From NCBI GenBank assembly GCA_021397835.1, contig JAJFZO010000433.1, forward strand, positions 1,674,001-1,738,000: 64,000 nt of DNA, given 5' to 3'. The first letter of the stretch is position 1, and each line of letters starts with the position of its first letter. Below the pieces are notes generated by a model. It was not told where the DNA came from. It worked only from the letters and a program-made list of their open reading frames with translations, and ran no database searches. This stretch comes from Moringa oleifera. Lineage: Eukaryota; Streptophyta; Magnoliopsida; Brassicales; Moringaceae. A program made the position numbers and the translations under genes. Positions 13,600 through 24,858 of the stretch are shown here, piece by piece.

Positions 13600-15300
13600 A
13601 TCTGAAAGAATTTTTTTCAAGATTTCACGTTTTTAACTTTTTATTTTGGAGTAGATTTGAGTATATTTCTCCTTCTTGCAAAGCCTTTGTTGGCAAGCTT
13701 TGTTCTCTTAACCATGAGGGGTATAAGCTGTTATCATTCATCCTCTCATATCTATGTGAACTAGTTTCAGTTACAGTTTCTATGTGACCCTTCAAGTCTT
13801 GTTTTGTTGAAAAAAAAAGCTTTGTTTGCTTCCCATATTGACAGCTAACATATTTAAAAAGTTCATTCTTTAATTTAAATAAATCTTCCCCAAAATTATT
13901 ATTCTTCATAAAAAAATAAGACCTTTTGATGAAAGTGTCCCAATTTTTTATACCAAAATATTGCATTATTATTTTCTTTGTTTACTGTCACTTATCATCT
14001 TTCATCATGTTTAATGTAAATCTTTTATTTTATTTAGATTTTAAATACATTTTTATCTTATGTATTGGTAATCAAGTAGGAGCTGACCAATGTTCAAAGG
14101 ATTTGATTTATTTTTGGAACATATAAAACAATAAAAATTAATTTCAAAGCTATGTAACCTTTGATTGCCACTGCTCCTTTGTCTTTTACTGTAGATACAC
14201 GCTACTTTTAATTCTAACTTTAAAAATGACAGTTTTGTCAAGCTTTTTAAAAAATTCTTAATCTTAAGCATGCGGTTTACACAACTACTATATATAAGCT
14301 AGCTTTCTAGAGTGCTACTAATATCAAAGCATGATACTACAAATAGTTCCTTCTCTTAAGGTTATTCAATAACATTCTTGACTTCTTTTTGTTGTTGTTG
14401 AGATTTACATATTTTTTTATATGTCCTAACTAATCACACTCGTAACATCTTATTACATCTTGCCTCCACCAGTACTTGTGGTTTGCATGATTAATTTTCT
14501 TATAGTATGGATAAGGTGGAAAGATTTGATTATTGCTACTTTATCTATTTTTATTGTTACTTTTAAAAATTTCAAACTTGTTTTTGTTCTACTAATTTTT
14601 GTTATTTTTATCCGTATTATTGTTTTTGTGATTTGACTTTAAAAACTCATTTCATAAATTCTTCTTACTTCATAAGTCTCCTTTGTTCTTATACTTGCAG
14701 TGTATTCAACAATTTTGTTAAGATAATGCTTGACATATTTTGTTAACAATACCAAGAAGTTTATTGGAATATTCCTTGATAATTTCTGATTTTCTCATCT
14801 TTTACATCTCAAATTTTTAGATCAAATTCATTGCTTGCATTGTTTTAACCTTTTTATTTCCTTTGTACTCTTGCTTCAAAAACTTTCAAAATTTTTTGGC
14901 TATTTTTAGTATTATTATTCTGGTAAAAATGATGAATTAAACTATTGTAAACAATGTTCCTCTTATTTTTGATTTTTATTATTTCCATTCTTTTTAGTTT
15001 TTGATTTATGCAATAATTGGCTTGTCTGGTAAATATGAAACTTCATATATTTGCTTAATAACTTTTCACAGATCATTTGCATCAAGATGTTCCATTTTAA
15101 TAGCCCATCTTTGATAATTTATTCTATTAAAATTAGAGTTACAAATGTGGTGAATGAATTTTTTGAATTTATTGTATATAAGTTTTTGTTTTTATTTTTT
15201 TTTATTTATGGAGAAATAAGTAAGTGTTTATGAATTGTATTTGAAATTTTTTAATCTCACAAGTTTTTTAGGATAATAGCTCTAATACTGCTTTATTTGC
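13600..15300 (-). mobile_element. Decayed Ty1/Copia retrotransposon (minus strand)
   Basis: Read on the minus strand, 15290-15279 is CAGTATTAGAGC, close to the Copia primer-binding consensus TGGTATCAGAGC. It is followed by a gag stretch (about 15119-15010) with RWAIKMEHL and SYLPDKPIIA, broken by stop codons. Near 14460-14395 a degraded zinc knuckle RCYECD-stop-LGHIKKY lacks the last cysteine. At 13966-13625 an open frame carries SCQYGKQTKLFFS, typical of the zinc-finger end of Copia integrase. No reverse transcriptase and no paired LTRs were identified. It differs from the plus-strand Copia remnants near 34 and 52 kb. Confidence 0.6.
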
Positions 15301-18300
15301 TTTTAAGAAGAAGAATAATAAACAATAATTTATGATATGTTATGTGCGAGATTTATTGTCTTAATTTTTACAAATAGTGAACAGTTCAAAGATTAACTAC
15401 ATCCACTGGTCTACCAAGTAACTCTGATAGATTATCATTAAGGTAACTTCAAGTTTACATGGACACTTTACCTGATGCATAACATGTCTATTTTTATTTC
15501 AAATAGATTTGTATTTAGTTTCATTAGTATTGATGCTTAACTTCAAATGTGAGGTATTGTTAAGTATATAGGTGTTTGAAGTTTAACTTCTCCTGTATCA
15601 AATTAAGAAAAAAAGTTCAAACCCTATGAAATAAGTTACATGTTAATAGAAATCTCTTTTCACTCAAATAAACATATATGTCAGTATCAATTAACTTTTT
15701 TTACAGAAACAAACATGATTGTATGAGGAGAATATGTCTGTATAAAAAGATATAGACAAAGCACATAACGATATAAAAAGTATGTTTCTTTGAAAAGATA
15801 CAAGTAGTTATTTATAAATAGTAAAATCTAGACATAAAAAACCCATTCAATTCATTATTTATAACTTTATTTAAAAAGATATAGAAGATATAAGTTTATT
15901 GATTTATGGAATTTTAGTGTGCAAAATTTGTAGAAAAATATACTGTTGAATCTTGAGAACAGAAAGCTCAGAATCCTTAGCACATTAAAGAAACAACAAA
16001 ATATTTTGTTTTAGGACATTGCTAAGCAAACTTCTACATTAATTTATTTCAATTATACAAGTTAGTATTTTGTTTTTTGTTTTTATTGTGTTTAAGTATC
16101 ATACAATATCTTAATTATTCCAATAAAAGAACACCCAAAACGCTCGTTCAAAACAAAATTCTATGAGAAAAGAAAAAAAGTTGACACCATGAATCAAAGA
16201 AGATAGTAATATAAAAAAACTAATTAGCTCTTAACAAAAATATGCAATAAATTAAAAAAAAATTAACAACATGGCTCTAGGATAAAAAAAAAAAAAGATT
16301 AATGACTTAAAAATATTATAAGAATGATCAATTTTGCAAAACAATGGCACTTTCTTGATTAATAAATCAATAAGAAAAAAATGAAATGGTATAAATTAAA
16401 GAAATCATCCAAGATAGCTCAAAAATGTTTGTAATGAAGTTGAAGTTCAATTACTTGGTGGAATTATAATATTAATAAAATTTTAGTATCTGTTTTCAAC
16501 TTAATTTTATTTTTTAAAATTATTATAATAATCTTATATAATTATAAGATAATTATTTCAAAAAATTATCACACTATTTTACTAAATAAAACAAGTCATG
16601 TATACATAGCTATATTTCACATGAGCATCGCACAGTAAATGCTTTAAAAACATTGATAATATTTCTGTGTATATGTATATATATAAAAAATTAATATTAA
16701 TATATATAATAATTAAATAAAATAAATAAATAATTTTTATTTTAAAATATATTAATTGATAGGAATCGATAATTCCGATTCTCAACTATATAATATGGGC
16801 TGCCATTTTATGAAAGGCCCTTGACATATTGACAAAGATAGGTCATGGACCTTCACCTCGTTGTCAAAATAACTGGTTCATGTTTGATTTATGTAGATTT
16901 TAAATTTTAAATAGATTAATTACATCATAAAAAATTCATCTTATATTTTTTAAAAAATAATTTTAATAAAAATAATTCTTTTTTTTTTCAGAAAATATAT
17001 CGTTAAATGAGCCACATGGATAGATTGATCATTCCTTTATATATCTTTGAATCTTCCACGTTAATACAAAATTCAACTAGGAAACAAACCTTGACTTGGG
17101 TGTTTCTTATGACCTTAATTTGTGGAGGGTGTTATTAACTATATATGATACATGTAAATAATATGTAAAATATCAATTATAATTTTTAACCAGCTAAGTC
17201 TTAAAAAACCAAAACTTGGAATCTCAGATTTATTGAATTAGTAAAATAATAAGCAACAAGTCTATCTTAAATATTAGAGTGGCTTAGATTCTAATAAAAA
17301 AGTTAAAAGTCCTAATAATTAAAAACTATAAATAAATCCTAATAGAAATAAAAACAAATTTTAAATTGAACACTAAATCATATATAATGAAACTTGTAAT
17401 CCTTCTTAAATTGTAAAATTTAATTTTTAAAATTTTAAAATATTATAAATTATTTTAAACATAATATATACATATTTGAGAAAAAAATTACTCATTTATA
17501 CTTATAATTTCCTATGAGGATACAATTATTTGTTTTTCTGCCTTTTTGGCTTTCCCTTATCAAGTAAGAACCATAAAATTTCCTAATTTTCTAATTAAGT
17601 GGATTTTCTTATACTTTAAATATAGTCAGAGATTTATCGTTTTAAAGTTTCTCAACTATCCTCTGAAATTTTTATTTCCCTTAACTGACAATATTTTTGT
17701 ATTCATGTGTGAAAATTTCACTATTGTAACAAATGATTGCAGACTCTCATGTTTATGAACTTACAAATCTTAAGTTTTAGAGGAAAAATATTTATGTAAT
17801 TCTAAACAATTTTTAATCTTGAAGCTTGTCCACTAATGAGATATCATTGAGGATAAAATATTATGTGATCTTCATAATATGCCTTCTTTAATCTTGGCTT
17901 ATGAAGTCATTTGAATGACTTTTATAGCATAAGTTGTAACTTACGGAGTTGAGTTTCTTTACTCCACAAGTTTTCAACTTCTCTTATCCTTTGGGTGTTT
18001 AAATTCAAACAAATAATTTGAAAATCGGCTCATAAGTCTTCTTTCTTGTTCATCCAAATTTTATTTGAGTGCCGAATGAACACTTGAAATTCACGAAATT
18101 GAATTGCCACTTGCCATAATGTTCAAGAAATTGAATTCCCATTTGCTGGTGTTGATTTTTAGCATTCTAACTCTCCAAACCCACATGATGTCTTACCAAA
18201 TCAGTGACATACACGCAATACCACATGTGAATACACATTTATTCATTGATTCAAAAATTGGAGGACAAACACAACAGTAGAGGCAACATTTTCACATTTG

Positions 18301-18485
18301 AAAGAAAAAAAAAAAGAAAGCAAGAGGGTAGCAAATTGTAATATGGGATAGTGTCAAATACACTATAAAGCCTATAGTCCTCTTTTAGTACTCAGGCAAC
18401 TCCTATAGGGATGCGATGATACTAGCCAAAAGACTTGTTTGAAACAACATCAACGAGATGCGTATGTTGTATACTATTATATAGG
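15301..18485. other. Gene-free region with repeat-like 3' flank of ESL-2
   Basis: AT-rich, with no supportable gene. The first part may contain the 5' LTR of the neighbouring Copia remnant, but no LTR boundary can be drawn. From about 16680 it resembles 11930-12700, and 17620-18150 resembles 40600-41040 downstream of ESL-4. Both copies contain GACTCTCATGT followed by a shared block with ATGAAGTCATT and TACTCCACAAGTTT. These are paralogous 3' flanks. Confidence 0.5.
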
Positions 18486-21400
18486 TTATATTCTTGTCAC
18501 CGCTGGTGAATATATAAGTGATGCTTGTATTTCTTCTAGGGTTAGTCCCCTAGTCTCTGGCACCAAAATCCATATGAAGAGAATAGTTGCACCACAAACG
18601 CCGGAGAAAATAAAAAATGTTCCTGCAACAATGTACCAACAGATGGGTAAGGTTAATTTTATAAGATAAACAGATTTCTTTTAGAGAGATATATAGAGAG
18701 ATCAAACCTGCTGGACTCCATTCCAACATAAAGTTAAAAGTATATGTGACAACCCAACTAGTAGACCAATTGGCTAAAGTCACGGCACTTCCAGCGGAAA
18801 CCTTTAGATGGAGAGGGAATATCTGGAAAATAGGAACTCATCTAATTTAATTTAACTCATCTTTTCTAGAGAATTTATATGGCTTTCTTTTATATATATA
18901 AGCGACTTACCTCGGACATCATTATCCATGGCAATCCCCCCAGGCCTATTGCGAAAGTCGCAAAAAATCCCTGGTTGCAGTGTCAACCAAGTTGGCATTG
19001 AATTCGGTAAGATTCAAGTCGAAAATAAAAGAATCATTGGATAATAAGCGAAAACTAGCCTCCATACCCTAAATAGTTAAATTATAATATTGTGAAAGAG
19101 TTGGTAAGGAAAAACTATAACCATTTGAAATGCATACCAATACACCCACGAAAACTAAAATAGGAGTAAGCTCCTTCAAATAGTTGACTTCCTGTTTGCA
19201 TTCAAGAAAACAAAGAAAAAAAAAGCATGTGAGCTTATAAATCAGAAATCAATAAAAGAAAAAAGATATTCAAGAAAGAGGATAGGTGAACCTTCACGGA
19301 AAATGCAAAACCTAGAAGGATGCAACTCAAGAACATGCCAGCGGCAGAACCCTGCCACATTAGTATGAACAAAATATAGTTAGCCTAATTATCAATCAAG
19401 TAATAACAATATCGTCATGATTTCAAAACGAGTTGTCCGGCCGTTCTAACCATAAGTAGTGGTCGTCGTCCCAATCTATCCACCAAGAGCATACCCAACA
19501 ATGCTTTTGGAATCTACAAAAGAGTACGTACACAAGTTAGAAGTAACATGTTAAACTTCTTCACACCACTGTGTCTACGCTTAGTGTATGCCGTGTATAT
19601 AGCAGATAAAATCTAGGGTTGAAGAAAGCTTTAGGTACCAAGATGATAGCTAACGTTGTTGAGCCAATGCTGGGTGAAAAGCCTGTCCCAAAGGATGTTC
19701 ACGTTATCACTGCTAAATTCTTCTTAATTTATGTTATATAAGCTATTACACGAAGCACTATTGATTTACCGGCTTGTTCAAATATGTCACTAGCATAATA
19801 TCCGAGCCCAGCACTGCCTGATAGTTGTTGAAGGAGCATAAGTCCTATGCCAACCTAAAACATTCCAAGTTCATATATATAACATTAGACTAATAATGAC
19901 ACAAATCTTTTTTTTTTCCCCTCTTTCTTTTTAATTCTGTATATACTTACAGTCAGTGAACGAGCATATTTTCTTTGGAATAAGCTCCGAAATCCAGATT
20001 CCTGACCTTTTTCAAAGGTTTCAGTGAATTCCTATATATTGAAACAAAGGGAATTTATCAGTTATTACAATGCAAAGCCAAATAAATTATATAGAAATTA
20101 ACATGAACGTTAAAAAAAATATTACTCGGATATCATCAACTTCTTGGGAAATATCGGCATTCTTTCCCCTTAACTGCTGTAAAGCTTTTTGAAAGTCTTT
20201 CTCTTGACCACATTTTGCCTGTCCATAAATTGTTCATGTGCGTCTTAACATTAAATTGGGAAAAGTAAGGAAACTTTTAGAAAACCCTAAAAAGGACTCA
20301 CCAGCCATCTTGTAGATTCTGGAATGTAGAACAAGCCAATAAGTTGTACCACACATGGAATGATACCTGAAATGAAATCAAATGGCATGAAAGAAGTGAT
20401 AATATATGACTGAATTAATCTCCAAAGTTTTGACAGTGAAGCTAGTTAATATAAATTAAGAGTACTGAAAGAATTCACCAATTAGAGCCAAGGTACGCCA
20501 GTGAACATAATTGCCGATGATATATACAAGTGACGTCCCGCAACTTTGTGACAACTATATGTTCGAAGACGATCAGTAAGTCCATTAATACAAATGGCTC
20601 AATTCAAAGTTTTCTCAACAATGCAGATCAATAGTTTATTTACCTGATTAGCAAAAGTATACACTCCTCGAACATCTTTTGGTGTTATCTCTGCGATGTA
20701 CACAGGTACCTGTTTTGTACATGGATAAGACATGTGATACATAAAATTTGATCGAAAGTTAAATGGTATTATTTGTGAAAATTACCACATAAGAAATGAA
20801 GCCAACTCCAATTCCAAGCCAGAGTCTCCCAAAATCCAGCCATCTCACGTCCTTTTTTTAAGAGATAAATATAAAATTAATTATTTTGGTGACAAAATGA
20901 AATTGATACATAAATTAAAGGGTGAAAGTTAGATAAAACGTTAATATTTACCTTGTATTACTAATCAAATCTTTATATTTGAAAAATAACAAATCGAATC
21001 TTGATCTATCAAAAATGGTTCATGGTTATGAAAATGTAAAAATATTTTTATTATTGAAATACTTTAAAAATAATCTAATGATTTAGTCATTCCATTTTGA
21101 GTTTATTTCTTAAATTTAAATAATTTTAGATGCAAGATCTATTTTTTGAATTTTTTTAATTTTTAATAATATAAATTTTAAAAGATATATTTTTAATGCT
21201 CAGATGAGTCTCAATATTTTTAAAATGATAACTTGAAATTTTTTTATATTTATAAAAAAATTTAAGTCAAAATTTATTGTATAAAATTTTAAATTTGAAT
21301 ATTTCAGATTTTATTTTTTAATAAAATTTAATATTTTAAATTAAACTAATAAATCAAAATTAGATTTATTATTTTTTAAAAATATTAAAAAAATTAATTA

Positions 21401-23023
21401 ATAATATAAACTAAATATTAAAGTTTCATGTGACTTTCATCTTAAATTAAACTATGATTTCCAAAGCTTTAACTCATTTGATATTGCCTTTGTTAGTGGA
21501 CATACCAAAAACGAAAATGTCAGCTATGATATCATGAGAAGAAGAGAAGGAACCTTGGCAAATGCTATGGCAAACCACCCGAGGGTGCAGAATCCTTGAG
21601 ATAACCACATTGTCTGCGACCATTGGATTATTTAATTTCATGAGAATAATTGCTTGCTTAATTGGTAGTCATTTTATGAGTGCAGAAAGAAAATTATGTT
21701 AATTTGGGGAAGTTGAAAGGTATCTTTACATGTCTTCGACCAGCAAGACCAGCTACCTTCCCGCTGAATATGGCACTGATTGCTCCTCCCATTGTTAGAA
21801 TTGAACCAAAGAAAGAGAACTGAAGAACAACGATGAGAACAGATAAATATGTATGTCTTCCATGTTGATTCAATGCGCGCTTTAGTGATTAACAATGCCT
21901 AGGAAATTCAACGTATACAAAGGTTCTGAGACATATTAAAATTGAAAATTCAATCTCAATATTGCTAGTAAGTAAGACAACCAATTGATATTTACCTTGA
22001 ATTAATAGAGGCCATACTGATTAAGAAATTAACCCATTTACTGGTTTACCACTTTGTATGCATTGATGAATTTGCATGGCGATGATCTTTACATATATGG
22101 AAGCTTAATTATATGAAGATTCCAAACGTAGATTAGGGTGATGTTTTTTTGTTTGATAGAAAGGAAAAACAAAATGGAGAAAGAAGAAAGCATGCAGCCT
22201 GCCTTTATTAATTCCAAAAGAAAACTAAAGAGAAAAAGAGGAAAGAATATGTATATAGTGATTTATTTGTGTCTCTATCTGTATTTAACCGATGGAAAAT
22301 GCAGACCTTCTTAGGCAATATTTTCCCTAGAAAACAGACGATGGTCAGCTTCTGTGTCGAACCCAACCAATAAGGAAATAGATAGGGGCAGAAGGAGATG
22401 AGGTTATGTACTTGGTGAGGTACTATTGGTTTTTCTAGGCTTAGGATTCTCTTGGTGACTTTGTATAACCTAAGAACAAGATTAAAAGAGAAAATAATTA
22501 AAATAAACAGAAAATGATGCAAGAAAAATGAAGAAATGGTGGGTGTATTCTTACTGCACCCACAGAGACGCCGAGGTCCTCCATGATCTCATCCTGAGCA
22601 TCTGATGTGTAACCCATCTTCAAAGCAATCAAACAAACGAAATTTATCAGCTTTAGAGCAACTTTTCATTAAAAAGACATCGCTGGCTTCGAGGAATCTA
22701 TCTATAGAGATACACCCAATAAAACAAACAGAAGCCGATCTTATGATTCACACCAACAGGAAACCGAAATGTACGGACACCATTGCTTCTTTCAATCTCG
22801 AAAGCAGATAAATTACTTTGACGCTAATTAAAGAGGTAATCGAAGTTGGGTGTTATGTAACATAGAGAATTCTTACAGCGCAGCCATAGCAGAAGGAGCC
22901 ACAGACAGCAACGAATGTGCTCAAGACAAGAACTGCGGTGGTGGAGGAGGAACCTCTTGATGTACTGTCACCAGCCTTTGCTTCTCTTAGCAGTCCTTCT
23001 TCCATGCTCTCTTGCTTGTTCAT
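18486..23023 (-). CDS. ERD6-like: ERD6-like monosaccharide transporter ESL-2 (intact, 18 exons)
   Basis: Same family and probable tonoplast sugar-transport role as ESL-1. Exons: 23023-22877, 22617-22555, 21819-21730, 21613-21554, 20851-20786, 20709-20644, 20554-20479, 20366-20302, 20218-20126, 20031-19951, 19854-19770, 19682-19639, 19513-19451, 19351-19292, 19191-19138, 18970-18911, 18822-18708, 18622-18486. All junctions are GT-AG; the product is 474 aa. Motifs: GRR 97-99, PESTRWL 205-211 (Thr instead of the usual Pro), QQLSG 278-282, LGRRP in loop 8-9, [11 protein letters not shown] from 451 (Arg and Leu where ESL-1 has Lys and Arg). The C-terminus is about five residues longer than in ESL-4. 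The start is the first ATG downstream of TATAAA, although the frame stays open upstream. It is the closest intact relative of ESL-3/4 and lacks the transposon found in their second intron. Confidence 0.92.
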
Positions 23024-23057
23024 CTCTTCTTTTAAATGAGAGACAGAAGAGCTCCCT

Positions 23058-23077
23058 AGAGAGAGAGAGAGAGAGAA
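23058..23077. repeat. (GA)n tract in the ESL-2 5' leader
   Basis: A run of ten AG/GA units on the plus strand gives a CT-rich leader in the transcript, starting about 35 bp upstream of the ATG. Pyrimidine-rich leaders are common in plant genes; no regulatory claim is made. Confidence 0.8.
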
Positions 23078-23123
23078 ATGGTTCAGAAAATGAGAAGCAC
23101 GGGCTTCCACTTGGTAGGAGAGG

Positions 23124-23129
23124 TTTATA
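23124..23129 (-). promoter_or_regulatory. TATA box of ESL-2
   Basis: TATAAA on the minus strand lies about 100 bp before the ATG. The surrounding leader is conserved with ESL-3 and ESL-4, and no ATG lies between the box and the chosen start. Confidence 0.6.
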
Positions 23130-23503
23130 TTTGCAAGAGAGAAAACAAGAAGGGTTGAACTTGTAGCAGATTCTTCTGCCCAAACCCTTACAGACAATTT
23201 TATCTGTATTTAAGGCTGTCTTCACTAAGTGTTGTTTGGTAAACAAAAATTTGCTGGACTCATGGAATTCATGGCCTTATTTTATTATCTAAAAAATTGA
23301 ACGTGCGGAGATCGTCTGATCTTTTTTATAAACACCAGTTCATCAGATCTCCAAATTCCAAGTTGGAATCATAATGCCTTTTACTAATTAATTATTAGTT
23401 TTCATACCTATTAAGCTTTGTACTAAAGTTCTAAGTGGATAATGGCAAAGAATGGGACGGGGAGAGGATGGGCCCTATGCCTTTCAAATGTACTAAATTG
23501 ATT

Positions 23504-23519
23504 CACGTTCCTACCACGT
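23504..23519 (-). promoter_or_regulatory. Paired ACGT-core elements upstream of ESL-2
   Basis: On the minus strand the site reads ACGTGG, five bases, then ACGTG, about 490 bp upstream of the ATG. ACGTG cores are the binding core of bZIP ABRE/G-box factors, and ERD6-like genes are known for dehydration and ABA responses. The pair is conserved upstream of ESL-3 and mutated upstream of ESL-4. Binding is inferred only. Confidence 0.4.
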
Positions 23520-23529
23520 ACTTCTTTTA

Positions 23530-24459
23530 ATAAAAGCTAATATAGGACTATAGGTGTCAAAAAATTTTCTTCTACAGATTAAATGATTCTCCCTGTTCTA
23601 CTTACCTATTTAATTAGCTAAAAAAGAATTTTTAGTTTGTCATCTTGACATGCACAATTAAGTAGTTTAAACTGGATTTCTCATATACCTAATTAATATT
23701 TCTAGTAGTAGATATGATTATTTAAATATGGGATCTGATTTATATTTGTGTTTTAGAATATATCAGGACGGTCCAATTTAATATGGGTTTGATTTTATAT
23801 GCGAATTCAGTTTAATTTAGGAAGGAGATATTAGTAATCATATTATTATTATTTTCTAAGTTAATTGGATAAGGCAGACTCTCATCCATGTTTTAAAAAC
23901 ACAATTAAGGTTCTAATTTTTTTAATTTAATTGAATAAAGGAGACTCCTTTCATGTTTTTTTTTTTTTAAAACCTATATTGCAAATAGTGATAAGAAATC
24001 AAATCCAAATAGAAAAAACTATCCAATATTTTTATTTGAAATAAGCATTTGAAGCTTAATACTTTCTGAAATTATAAATTTATTTAAATTCTAAAATTTA
24101 TAAGACATCATTAATTATTTAAAATATCTTAAATAATACATAAATCTTAACAAATAAATATAAAAAAATTCAAATTATTCATGCTTTTCATCTAAAATCT
24201 TATGGCTTTGAATGGACTAATTTGTGTGAGGACAACGCAGAATTTCATTTATTTGGAGACATCAGGGCATTTTGAGTTAGGGACATTCAACCATTTTCCA
24301 CAACTCTCACTATACTCACTTTATCCAAGATATCTTAAATATCAACAATTATTAATTACTGAAATCAGTTCTTTTATAATTTTAAAAAAAATTCGATTAA
24401 GTACGGTGACAATAAGATATTTTAATTATTCGATGCATTTTGATTTTGTAATTATTGAT
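23530..24459. other. Spacer between the ESL-2 promoter and the ESL-3 3' flank
   Basis: AT-rich spacer. The part from about 23980 resembles 11930-12700. A 112-codon open frame at 24202-24540 has no recognisable motif and spans flank sequence, so it is not called as a gene. Confidence 0.4.
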
Positions 24460-24717
24460 AAAGTGAATTCCCATTTGTTGGTAACAAATTTTGGCCTTTT
24501 AAGTCTTCATGCCCACATGATAACTTTACCAAATTGGTGACATAGACACAATAGCATGTTATTTATTCATTGATTCAAAACTTTGGACAAACACAGTAGT
24601 AGAGACAACATTTTCACTTTCTAAAGAAAAAAAGGAAGTGAGATAGTCATAAATTGTGTACCCTAGATGATGTTAATGACATCATGTAATGCACAATCTT
24701 TTCTTATTTTTCTTAGG

Positions 24718-24785
24718 CAACTCCGACGACTTCTTCTATAGCGATGCAGCACAACTCCGAAGACTTCTTCTGTAGGGATGCAGTG
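24718..24785. repeat. 34 bp tandem repeat in the ESL-3 3' UTR region
   Basis: Two adjacent copies, each beginning CAACTCCGA and ending GATGCAG plus two bases, about 75-140 bp beyond the stop. ESL-4 has the same doubled arrangement near 41300-41366, whereas ESL-2 has a single related stretch near 18398. The doubling therefore predates the segmental duplication but not the split from ESL-2. Confidence 0.7.
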
Positions 24786-24858
24786 ATTGGGAGCCAAAAA
24801 CTTTTTTGTAAAAGTAATCAACAAGATGTTGTATACTATTGTATAGGTTATTTTCTTG

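Noticed and set aside
24202..24540. 112-codon plus-strand open frame
   Set aside because: Covers repeat-like 3' flank sequence related to 12.4-12.7 kb, where the frame is not kept.
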